The notes beneath the pieces were generated by a model. That model worked only from the letters and a program-made list of their open reading frames with translations. It was not told where the DNA came from and did no database searches. The position numbers and the translations under genes were made by a program. From Bacillota bacterium (GTDB taxonomy: Bacteria > Bacillota > Sulfobacillia > RBS10-35 > JAJYVN01), in contig JAKAUG010000123.1 in assembly GCA_021827805.1 (NCBI GenBank), forward strand, positions 1-5,436: a stretch of DNA of 5,436 nt. The letters run 5' to 3'. Shown piece after piece: positions 1-5,436 of the stretch. Numbering within the stretch: the stretch's first letter is position 1; every line of letters begins with the position of its first letter.

Positions 1-1
1 G

Positions 2-82
2 TCTGGTATGCTCCATGCCCCGTATCCGATGCTGTACCAGGGCGGACCCCAGCCCGAGGGAGCCTGGCGGAGGCCAATGTGA
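2..82 (+). CDS. Possible 3' end of a plus-strand gene entering from the left
   Basis: A plus-strand frame is open from the window edge to a TGA at 80-82 and encodes 26 residues ending LYQGGPQPEGAWRRPM. I do not recognise it. It is followed by the two inverted repeats at 114-167, an arrangement that would suit two convergent genes sharing a terminator. Against it, other frames are also open here because of high GC, and the third codon positions are only moderately GC-rich. It could equally be intergenic sequence. Confidence 0.2.
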   Translation, partial: SGMLHAPYPMLYQGGPQPEGAWRRPM

Positions 83-113
83 TGCCCCCCGGCTCTGGCC
101 GTGGGGAGGTTTG

Positions 114-128
114 GCGAGCCCGGCTCGC
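114..128. repeat. Short palindrome next to the terminator stem
   Basis: Positions 114-120 and 122-128 are perfect inverted copies around a central C at 121; as RNA this would fold as a 5-pair stem with a 5-base loop. It lies 10 bases from the 139-167 stem-loop. It may be part of a composite or bidirectional terminator, or a protein-binding palindrome; the sequence does not decide. Confidence 0.4.
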
Positions 129-138
129 ATGCAGCGCA

Positions 139-167
139 CAGGGCTCCGGCGTTCAGCCGGAGCCCTG
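139..167. terminator. Strong stem-loop, likely terminator after the SASP gene
   Basis: Positions 139-150 and 156-167 are perfect reverse complements, giving a 12-pair GC-rich stem around a 5-base loop (151-155). It begins 46 bases after the SASP stop. No T-run follows on either strand, so it is not a textbook intrinsic terminator, although such stems without a U-tract are commonly proposed as terminators in GC-rich bacteria. It reads equally well on both strands and could serve convergent genes. Confidence 0.5.
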
Positions 168-213
168 CGGCTCGGGTTAAGACTGGGCCCAGATTTGCGT
201 CTGGCACGGGAAG

Positions 214-441
214 CTAGTCCCCGTCCGGCCCACCGCCTTCCGGCATGTGGTCCTCCGCAAATTGGATCATCTTCCGTACCATGTGGCCGCCGATGGTGCC
301 GACCTCGTGGGTCGTCATCTCGCCCCAGCCGCGCTCCGCGATGCGGTCGCGCAGACCGAGTTCCTCGGCCGTCTCGTACTTCAACTGATCCAGGGCACCT
401 TCGGCCTCCGTTCGGACCGGTCTGCGCCGTCGCTTCGACAG
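214..441 (-). CDS. Small acid-soluble spore protein, alpha/beta type (apparent CTG start)
   Basis: The 75-residue product would bind and protect DNA in the dormant spore and be degraded by the GPR protease at germination. It begins with a basic stretch (MSKRRRRPVR). Residues 17-30, ALDQLKYETAEELG plus a final L, match the first SASP signature and contain the GPR-type site, with Thr24 where Ile or Val is usual. Residues 38-63 (GWGEMTTHEVGTIGG, then MVRKMIQFAE) match the second signature; the GW-MTT-EVG form resembles clostridial-type SASPs more than B. subtilis SspA/SspB. No ATG, GTG or TTG lies in frame between the preceding stop (550-552) and the conserved region; the first, a TTG at 384, would cut into it. 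The CTG at 439-441 lies 8 bases after GGGGAGGT (450-457), so I take it as the start. The stop is TAG at 214-216. SASP genes usually stand alone under forespore sigma-G control; I see no clear match to that promoter here. Confidence 0.88.
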   Translation of the reverse strand: MSKRRRRPVRTEAEGALDQLKYETAEELGLRDRIAERGWGEMTTHEVGTIGGHMVRKMIQFAEDHMPEGGGPDGD

Positions 442-449
442 GCGGATCG

Positions 450-457
450 ACCTCCCC
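450..457 (-). promoter_or_regulatory. Shine-Dalgarno for the SASP gene, decides the CTG start
   Basis: Read on the minus strand the site is GGGGAGGT, close to the ideal AGGAGGT. Eight bases (442-449) separate it from the CTG at 439-441, which is normal spacing. It is the only strong ribosome binding site in the gap, and it supports initiation at CTG rather than at the internal TTG at 384. Confidence 0.7.
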
Positions 458-549
458 GATCTTCTGGCCCCCCCGAGCAGGCATAGCTTGCGTCGGCGCC
501 GCGCCCGGCACGCTGGCAGTCTCCGGCGGCGGACCCAGCGCGGGCCGCT

Positions 550-1551
550 CTAGGCGCACGGCCCGGAGGCCTGAGGCGGAACGACCTCCGCGAGCGGGCT
601 GCCCGGCTCGCCGGCGTCAAAGCCGAGGACCAGGCCCCGACCGTCGCTCTCCAGACGCAGATCCTGTGTGCGCGCGACCTCGACCGTCACGATGTGGCGG
701 AGCTGCAGTTCTGCGGTGGTCGCCGGATCAGGCCCCCCGGCCGAAGGCTCCATGAGGGCCACGCGGGGTCCGACCATCTGCAGCAGGGAGGTCGGCACGG
801 AGCCCGCACGTCCCCCGCCAGGCACCTCCAGCACCTGTGCCTTCAGCGCGGAGCCCAGCCGCTCCACGGCGCCAAGCTCGCCGGGGGTGAGTCCATCGGC
901 CAGCAGCATGCGCAGGCGGCCGTCCTCCAGGCGCACCAGCCCCGGCTCCGCGGCCAGCGTCTCGGCCTGCGGATCCCGCTCAGCCAGGGGCCAGAGGACC
1001 TGCAGCTTCGCCGGGCCCAGGGTGACGGATGTGCCAGCCTCGGCCGGCCGCACGGATACCCCGTGCGCGTGCGCATCGGCCAGGACCGCCTTGTGCGCCG
1101 GACAGGTGTTGCCGGGCACCAGGTCCCAGAGGTGTTCCACGGGCAGGGCGTCCATCACCGCCACCAGACCCACGGCCGAACTGGCGTTGCCGCGCGTCAG
1201 GAAGACATCGTCCAGGCGCGGGATGCTGAGCTGATCCAACCGCCGGACGACGGCCTCCCCGACCGGGCCCGACCCGCCGTCCACCAGGGCCGCGTGGTCG
1301 CCACTGGTCACCAGCACCGCGCGCCCGCTGTCCGCCAGAACATCGACCCGCACCTGCGTGGTCGGCGCCGGGCCAAGCTCCCCAAGCGCCAGGCGCGGCA
1401 GGGAACCCGCAAAGGGCATGGGCGCCCCCGAGGCGCGGGAGATGGTCAGCCCGACCGTCAGAAGCCCCACGGCCGCGACGGCCTCGGCGGCCACCCGCAG
1501 CCACTGGGAATCACCGCGACGCCTCTGGACGCGCCAGTACAGGCCGCGCAC
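550..1551 (-). CDS. Membrane-anchored ComEC-like metallo-beta-lactamase-fold protein with lost metal ligands
   Basis: The 333-residue protein starts with a basic stretch (R7, R10-R12) and one hydrophobic segment (about 20-38), followed by a possible signal peptidase site after A43 (RASGA-P). By the positive-inside rule the rest should lie outside the membrane. Residues about 66-270 follow the ComEC/Rec2 C-terminal domain in order: HAALVDGG (85-92), a region like the post-strand helix, IPRLDDVFLT (110-119), a GLVAVMDALPVEHLWD stretch (128-143), LGPAKLQVLWP (178-188), RMLLADG (214-220) and a VLEVP...VPTSLLQMVGPRVALME region (240-268). Where ComEC has a THPHADH-like motif this protein has TRGNASS (119-125), and where it has HHGS it has GGGR (246-249). 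Metal-dependent hydrolysis is therefore unlikely. The start is GTG at 1551, with GGGGGGTGG (1556-1564) just upstream. It lies 27 bases after dinG, so it is probably in the same operon. The fold assignment is a motif-level inference; the biological role is unknown. Confidence 0.8.
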   Translation of the reverse strand: MRGLYWRVQRRRGDSQWLRVAAEAVAAVGLLTVGLTISRASGAPMPFAGSLPRLALGELGPAPTTQVRVDVLADSGRAVLVTSGDHAALVDGGSGPVGEAVVRRLDQLSIPRLDDVFLTRGNASSAVGLVAVMDALPVEHLWDLVPGNTCPAHKAVLADAHAHGVSVRPAEAGTSVTLGPAKLQVLWPLAERDPQAETLAAEPGLVRLEDGRLRMLLADGLTPGELGAVERLGSALKAQVLEVPGGGRAGSVPTSLLQMVGPRVALMEPSAGGPDPATTAELQLRHIVTVEVARTQDLRLESDGRGLVLGFDAGEPGSPLAEVVPPQASGPCA

Positions 1552-1555
1552 GCGC

Positions 1556-1564
1556 CCACCCCCC
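1556..1564 (-). promoter_or_regulatory. Shine-Dalgarno for the GTG-started MBL-fold gene
   Basis: The minus strand reads GGGGGGTGG here, and four bases separate it from the GTG at 1549-1551. It lies inside the 27-base gap after the dinG stop, so the third gene has its own ribosome binding site even if it shares a transcript with dinG. It supports the GTG as the true start. Confidence 0.55.
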
Positions 1565-1578
1565 GTACCGGGGCAAGC

Positions 1579-4404
1579 CTATGCGCCCAGATGGGACGGC
1601 ATGCCGGCGTTGAGCCAGCGGACCGCGCGCTCCAGGACCTCTTCGGCCGGCCCCGCGTGAACCTCGGGTCCGGGCAGCGAGTCCACAAAGGCCCGGCCGT
1701 AGGGCTGCGTGACGAGGCGCCCGTCCAGGACCACGGCCACGCCACGGTCCGAGGTGGAACGGATCAGGCGGCCGAAGCCCTGCTTGAAGCGCAGCACGGC
1801 CTGCGGCAGTTGCAATTCCCGGAAGGGGCTGAGTCCCCGCGCGGCGACCGCCTCCTGGCGCGCCTGCTGCAGGGGCATGTCTGGGGGCCAAAACGGCAAC
1901 TGGGCCAGCACCACACAGCGCAGGGCATCCCCAGGCACGTCGACACCCTCCCAGAAGGAGGCGGAGCCCAGCACGACGGTCTCCTCGTTGCGGCGGAGGG
2001 CGGAAGCCAGCGCGGAGCGACCGCCGTCGAGCCCCTGGGCCAGGCAGGCAATCCCCCGGCTCTCCAGGGCGGGGCCGAGCTCGGCGCGCATCTCGCGCAT
2101 GTGCCGGTTGGAGGTGAACAGCACCAGGGCATGCCCGCGGGTGGCCACGAGGAGGCGCACGAGCCACGGACCGACCCCACGCGCAAAGACGTCGGCCGGC
2201 GTCCCCGAGACCGGCGGCAGATCCGTGGGGACCACGAGGAGCGCCTGCTCCCGGTAGCGGAAGGGCGAGCTCACGGCGAGTTCGTCGGTGCGCTCCGCCT
2301 CTGAGCCCGTGCCGAGGCCCAGCCGGGTCCTGAAGTACCCGAAACGCCCCCCCACGGACAGTGTGGCCGAGGTCAGGATCACGGAGCGTTTGGGCGCGAA
2401 GAGCTCGTTGCGCAGGATCTCCGCCACATCCACCGGGCTGGCGCGCAGGACGACGCTGCCACCGCCGCGAGCGGTGGGCACCTCAAGCCAACTCACCCAG
2501 CCCTCGCGTCCCCCGAGGCAGAGGAGCAGGTCCACGGCGAACTCGGAGGCGCGTTGCCCCTGAGCCCCAAGAGCTGCCACGCGTTCCGCCGGCAGCCCCG
2601 CCGCGGCGGCCTCCTCGGGCTCCAGGGCCTCCGCGGCGTGTTGCAGGCCGCGGCCCACCTCCTCAAGGGCGGTCGAGGTACGCCGGCCGGCCTCCGCGAG
2701 GGCATCCCACACCGGGTCGCGGCCGGGCTCGGGCCTGGGCTCCAGACGCACAGTGGCGCGCGCATACCCACCCCCGTCCCGCCGCTGCGCCCAGGCCCGG
2801 CACAGGTTCATGCACTCCCCCGCCGCCTCCCGCGCCACCTCCAGCGGGCTGAGCGCCCGCTCAAGCAGGCGGCGGGCGCGGGCCGCCGCCCCGCCAGGAT
2901 CGGCACCGGCGAGCGGTTCGAGGACGGCCCGGAGTGCGGTGAGGCTGGATGCGCCGTGGGCAAGGCCGGCGAAGAAGCGCTCCAGGGACCGCTCACCCAC
3001 CACGTGGCCCAGGTGCAGGGCTGCCTCGTCCTCCAGGTGGTGGGCCTCGTCCAGGACCAGATACTCGTGCGCCGGCAGGACGGACCCCTCGCGGCCGATG
3101 TCCGCGAAGACCAGGGCGTGGTTGGCCACGACCACGTCGGCCCGCTCTGCGCGGCGGCGGGCCCGATACAGAAAGCACCGCTCGTAGAGGGGGCAGCGGC
3201 GCCCCGTGCACGCGACGGCCTCCGTGGAGAGCGTGGCAAAGTACTCGGCGTCCTCCCCGTACAGGCCCAGCTCGCCGGAATCTCCCGTGCGCGTCCTCCA
3301 CAGCCACGACGCCAGGCGCATGTCCCGGGCGGCATCCAGCACCGACGGGGGCGAGGCGAGATGCTCCTGCCACAGCTTGAGACAGAGGTAGTGCGCCCGA
3401 CCCTTCAGAAGGGCGACCCTGCCCCCCGGGTCCGCGGAGCCGAGCGCCATGGGGGCATCCCGGCTCAGGAGCTGCTCCTGCAGGTTCACGGTGTGCGTGG
3501 CCACCACGACCCGCGAGCCCTGCCCGGCGGCCCAGGCCAGGGCGGGCAACAGGTAGGCCAGGCTCTTGCCGGTCCCCGTGCCCGCCTCCACCACCAGGTG
3601 CCGGCCGCCCTCCAGCGCCTGCCGCACCGCATGCATCATCTGCCGCTGCCCGCCGCGCACCTCGAAGCCCTTCAGGCGCCGGGCCAGGGCGGAGCCCGGG
3701 GAGAGCAGCGCCTCGATGGCGTCCAGGGACCGAGCGGGGTCCCCGGCCCCCTCCGGCCGGCCGTCCTCATCCTCTGCGGCGGGCGGCAGGTGCGGGACGG
3801 CCTGGGCGCGGTCTCCCACCACCAGGCGGGCGAGGGGCGTGCCGAGGGGCCCGGCCAGATACGCCAGGGTGTCTCGCAGTTCCGGCTCCAGATCCTCCAA
3901 TTCGTTGAGCAGGGCGGAAAACAGGGCGGCGGTCGCGGTCGCGTCCGCCAGCGCGTCGTGGGCCCGGGTCAGCTCCAGGTTGCGCGCGCGAACCAGGTCC
4001 TCCAACCTGTGGCTCCCGGCGGCGGGATCGAGCAGCCGCGCCATCTCCAGCGTGTCGTACACATCCTGCTCAAGAGGCGGAAGGCCCGCCCGCCGCAGGC
4101 CCTGGCGGATGAACCCCGTGTCAAAGGACGCTTGGTGGGCCACGAGCGGCAGGTCCCCCACCAGCGCGCGGAACTGGGCCAGGGCCTCGTCCGGTCCCGG
4201 CGCACCCGCCAGGCGCTCCGGGCTGATCCCGGTCAGGCGCTGGATGGCCTGGGGCACCGGGCGGCCGGGGTCGACCAGCGTGCTCCAACCCCGGCTGCCC
4301 TCCGGATGCACGACGCAGACCGCCAACTGCAGCAGGCTGTCGGAGGAGGCGTCGAGCCCGGTGGTCTCGCAGTCAATGGCAGCGAAGGCGCGCGGGCCCT
4401 CCAT
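1579..4404 (-). CDS. dinG: DnaQ-type exonuclease fused to DinG/XPD-family Fe-S helicase
   Basis: The 941-residue protein joins a 3'-5' DEDDh exonuclease to a superfamily 2 helicase, expected to act in the cytosol on replication or repair intermediates. The exonuclease domain (about 1-170) has D11/E13 in DCETTG, D95 in HQASFDTGF, and H149/D154 in AHDALADA. After an acidic, proline-rich linker, the helicase shows a Q motif near 247-256, Walker A AGTGTGKS (274-281), motif Ia near 302-312, DEAH (452-455), LTSATLS (677-683), LFTSNRHM (762-769), SFWEGVDVPG (816-825) and QGFGRLIR (875-882). Cysteines 341, 399, 404 and 410 have the CX4CX5C end spacing of the E. coli DinG Fe-S cluster. I chose the ATG at 4404 because the exonuclease fold begins directly after it. 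An in-frame ATG at 4446 would add 14 residues and overlap purC by 41 bases. Neither start has a clear Shine-Dalgarno, and the TGA-G-ATG junction with purC suggests translational coupling. The stop is TAG at 1579-1581. Confidence 0.95.
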   Translation of the reverse strand: MEGPRAFAAIDCETTGLDASSDSLLQLAVCVVHPEGSRGWSTLVDPGRPVPQAIQRLTGISPERLAGAPGPDEALAQFRALVGDLPLVAHQASFDTGFIRQGLRRAGLPPLEQDVYDTLEMARLLDPAAGSHRLEDLVRARNLELTRAHDALADATATAALFSALLNELEDLEPELRDTLAYLAGPLGTPLARLVVGDRAQAVPHLPPAAEDEDGRPEGAGDPARSLDAIEALLSPGSALARRLKGFEVRGGQRQMMHAVRQALEGGRHLVVEAGTGTGKSLAYLLPALAWAAGQGSRVVVATHTVNLQEQLLSRDAPMALGSADPGGRVALLKGRAHYLCLKLWQEHLASPPSVLDAARDMRLASWLWRTRTGDSGELGLYGEDAEYFATLSTEAVACTGRRCPLYERCFLYRARRRAERADVVVANHALVFADIGREGSVLPAHEYLVLDEAHHLEDEAALHLGHVVGERSLERFFAGLAHGASSLTALRAVLEPLAGADPGGAAARARRLLERALSPLEVAREAAGECMNLCRAWAQRRDGGGYARATVRLEPRPEPGRDPVWDALAEAGRRTSTALEEVGRGLQHAAEALEPEEAAAAGLPAERVAALGAQGQRASEFAVDLLLCLGGREGWVSWLEVPTARGGGSVVLRASPVDVAEILRNELFAPKRSVILTSATLSVGGRFGYFRTRLGLGTGSEAERTDELAVSSPFRYREQALLVVPTDLPPVSGTPADVFARGVGPWLVRLLVATRGHALVLFTSNRHMREMRAELGPALESRGIACLAQGLDGGRSALASALRRNEETVVLGSASFWEGVDVPGDALRCVVLAQLPFWPPDMPLQQARQEAVAARGLSPFRELQLPQAVLRFKQGFGRLIRSTSDRGVAVVLDGRLVTQPYGRAFVDSLPGPEVHAGPAEEVLERAVRWLNAGMPSHLGA

Positions 4405-4405
4405 C

Positions 4406-5296
4406 TCAGGCGAGCGCCGCGCGCACGCGGTCCAGGGCCTCCCCATAGCGCTGGGCAGCCTGGGAGATCACTTCGTCGGGCAGCCGCGGCGCGGGGGGCT
4501 CCATGTTCCAGCCGGAGGCCTGCACGAAATCCCGGATCGGCTGCTTGTCCAGGGAGTCGATGGCCTGGCCCGCCTGGTAGCGCTCCGCCGGCCAGAAGCG
4601 GGAGGAATCCGGGGTCAGGATCTCGTCGATCACGGCCAGGCGTCCGTCCACGCGACCGAACTCAAACTTCGTGTCGGCGAGCAGGATGCCCGCCCTGGCG
4701 CAGCGCTCAGCGCCAAAGCGGTACAGCTCCATGCTCCGATCACGGAGCTCCGTCGCCACCTCGGCGCCGAAGCGGTCGGCGACCACGCCCAGGGACACAT
4801 TCTCGTCATGGCCCGTGTCGTTCTTGAGGGCAGGGGTGAAGATCGGTTCGGGCAGTCGGGCATTCATCACCAGCCCGGCCGGCAGGGGCACGCCGCAGAC
4901 CGTCTGCTGGCGCTGGTATTCCTTCCAGCCGGATCCGGCCAGATAGCCCCGCACCACGCACTCCACGTCCACCCGCTGGGCGCGGCGCACCACCATGCTC
5001 CGCCCCGTCAGGAGATCCACCATCGCGGGGGCAAGACCGAGGCCGTCCAGACGCGTGCTGAGCAGGTGATGGGGCCCGAGGGGCGCTGCGGCCTGAAACC
5101 ACAGCTCGGACATGGCGGTGAGCACCCGCCCCTTGCCCGGGATGCCCTGACCAAAGACCACGTCGAAGGCCGAGAGCCGATCGGTGGCCACCAGCAGCAG
5201 GCGCCGCTCATCCAGCGCGAACATCTCGCGCACCTTGCCACGGTGCAGACGGGGTAAACCGATCTCCGGACAGGTCGTCAGTACCTGTCCCGTCAT
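4406..5296 (-). CDS. purC: Phosphoribosylaminoimidazole-succinocarboxamide synthase (SAICAR synthetase)
   Basis: This 296-residue cytosolic enzyme joins CAIR and aspartate with ATP to make SAICAR in de novo purine synthesis. Family motifs run in order along its length: RGKVREMF (19-26) in the ATP-binding region, TDRLSAFDVV (38-47), VVRGYLAGSGWKEYQ (114-128), LPEPIFTPALKND followed by HDEN (148-166), the signature LADTKFEFG (206-214) and DEILTPDSSRFW (224-235). The length and the DRLSAFDVV / PDSSRFW style match the long PurC form typified by yeast Ade1 and many proteobacteria and actinobacteria, not the roughly 240-residue form of Bacillus subtilis. The ATG at 5296 places the N-terminus about 20 residues before the first motif, as expected. 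A weak Shine-Dalgarno, AGGGA (5302-5306), lies 5 bases upstream. It is the first recognisable gene of a minus-strand row and its stop lies one base before the dinG start. Identification is near certain. Confidence 0.97.
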   Translation of the reverse strand: MTGQVLTTCPEIGLPRLHRGKVREMFALDERRLLLVATDRLSAFDVVFGQGIPGKGRVLTAMSELWFQAAAPLGPHHLLSTRLDGLGLAPAMVDLLTGRSMVVRRAQRVDVECVVRGYLAGSGWKEYQRQQTVCGVPLPAGLVMNARLPEPIFTPALKNDTGHDENVSLGVVADRFGAEVATELRDRSMELYRFGAERCARAGILLADTKFEFGRVDGRLAVIDEILTPDSSRFWPAERYQAGQAIDSLDKQPIRDFVQASGWNMEPPAPRLPDEVISQAAQRYGEALDRVRAALA

Positions 5297-5325
5297 GTAG
5301 GTCCCTGGTTGGAGAAATGTGTACT

Positions 5326-5405
5326 AACCGATTTCTCGGCCTTCCACACCGTCCGCCCGACCAGGTTTTCGCCCCTTTCGGCCTTGGATTTGCCCCTCGC
5401 GGGGC
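5326..5405 (-). promoter_or_regulatory. Hairpin-rich leader upstream of purC
   Basis: Read on the minus strand, three small hairpins occur in order. The first is GCCCC-GCGA-GGGGC (5392-5405). The second is a CCAAGG/CCTGG stem with one bulged A (5361-5387) enclosing CC-GAAA-GG (5374-5381). The third is CCGA-GAAA-TCGG (5328-5339), extendable by two G-T pairs. All loops are GNRA tetraloops. This could be a structured 5' leader of the purC transcript, but it does not match any purine, PRPP or other riboswitch class I can recall in detail. It could also be the tail of an unrecognised upstream gene. The stems are short, so chance is possible. Confidence 0.3.
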
Positions 5406-5436
5406 TGCAGGCAACAGGCGGACTTGGACTGCGCGG

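Noticed and set aside
484..490. Possible sporulation sigma-G -10 element (CAAGCTA, minus strand) before the SASP gene
   Set aside because: It matches the CATnnTA pattern only with one mismatch, and no acceptable -35 element lies 17-18 bases upstream. It also sits about 43 bases before the start codon. A promoter is expected here but I cannot place it.
15..755. Plus-strand open frame of 246 codons across the left end
   Set aside because: It is Arg/Pro-rich, runs through the terminator stem and opposite both the SASP and the MBL-fold gene, and resembles no family.
694..2304. Plus-strand open frame of 536 codons opposite the MBL-fold gene and dinG
   Set aside because: It has no recognisable motif and lies opposite well-supported coding sequence; it is a GC-driven shadow.
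2554..4827. Plus-strand open frame of 757 codons opposite dinG and purC
   Set aside because: It is antisense to two genes with complete family motifs, and its product shows no domain I recognise. Long antisense frames are expected in GC-rich coding DNA.
3566..5257. Plus-strand open frame of 563 codons opposite dinG and purC
   Set aside because: It is Arg, Ser and Pro-rich low-complexity translation with no domain, antisense to conserved motifs.
5361..5405. Resemblance of the purC leader to a c-di-GMP-I (GEMM) riboswitch (GGGCAAATCC, CGAAAG, GCGAAAACC on the minus strand)
   Set aside because: The inner stem is not symmetrical, the ACGCAAAGCC element is not matched, and the second helix with its tetraloop receptor is not visible.
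5317..5436. Plus-strand ATG frame open to the window edge, preceded by GGAG
   Set aside because: The GGAG lies only two bases before the ATG, third positions are poorly GC-biased for this genome, and the 40 residues resemble nothing known.
1..5436. CRISPR arrays, insertion sequences, tRNA or rRNA genes
   Set aside because: No regularly spaced direct repeats, transposase motifs, terminal repeats of an element, or tRNA/rRNA signatures were seen.

Overview
The window is strongly GC-rich. It reads almost entirely on the minus strand, as a compact gene row ordered (in the direction of transcription, from high to low coordinates) purC, dnaQ-dinG fusion, a membrane-anchored ComEC-type metallo-beta-lactamase-fold protein, and a small acid-soluble spore protein (SASP). 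The SASP is the best clue to the organism. Alpha/beta-type SASPs are restricted to endospore formers, so the window suggests a high-GC spore-forming member of the Bacillota, of the kind seen in Symbiobacterium, Thermaerobacter or Limnochordia. The lineage is an inference from base composition plus the SASP; no ribosomal marker is present.

Layout by region. Positions 5297-5436 are a non-coding or unassigned leader upstream of purC, with several small inverted repeats that would form GNRA-capped hairpins in the purC transcript. Positions 4406-5296 encode PurC (SAICAR synthetase). One base later, 1579-4404 encodes a 941-residue DEDDh exonuclease fused to an XPD/DinG-type helicase. All exonuclease residues, the Q motif, Walker A, DEAH box, motif VI and four Fe-S cluster cysteines are intact. 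After a 27-base gap, 550-1551 encodes a protein with one N-terminal membrane segment and a ComEC C-terminal-like domain in which both metal-binding His motifs have been replaced. After a further 108 bases, 214-441 encodes the SASP, which appears to start at CTG behind a near-perfect Shine-Dalgarno sequence. Positions 83-213 hold two inverted repeats that probably form a terminator, possibly shared with a gene entering from the left on the plus strand.

How the genes work together. Tight spacing (1 and 27 bases) suggests purC, dinG and the MBL-fold gene are co-transcribed, linking a purine synthesis step, a DNA repair nuclease-helicase and a DNA-uptake-like domain that has probably lost catalysis. 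The SASP is probably expressed separately during sporulation, although no convincing sporulation promoter is visible. I do not see a clear novel defence or mobile system. The most interesting items are the apparently dead ComEC-like protein, the CTG-started SASP, and the DinG fusion that keeps both its nuclease and its Fe-S helicase motifs.
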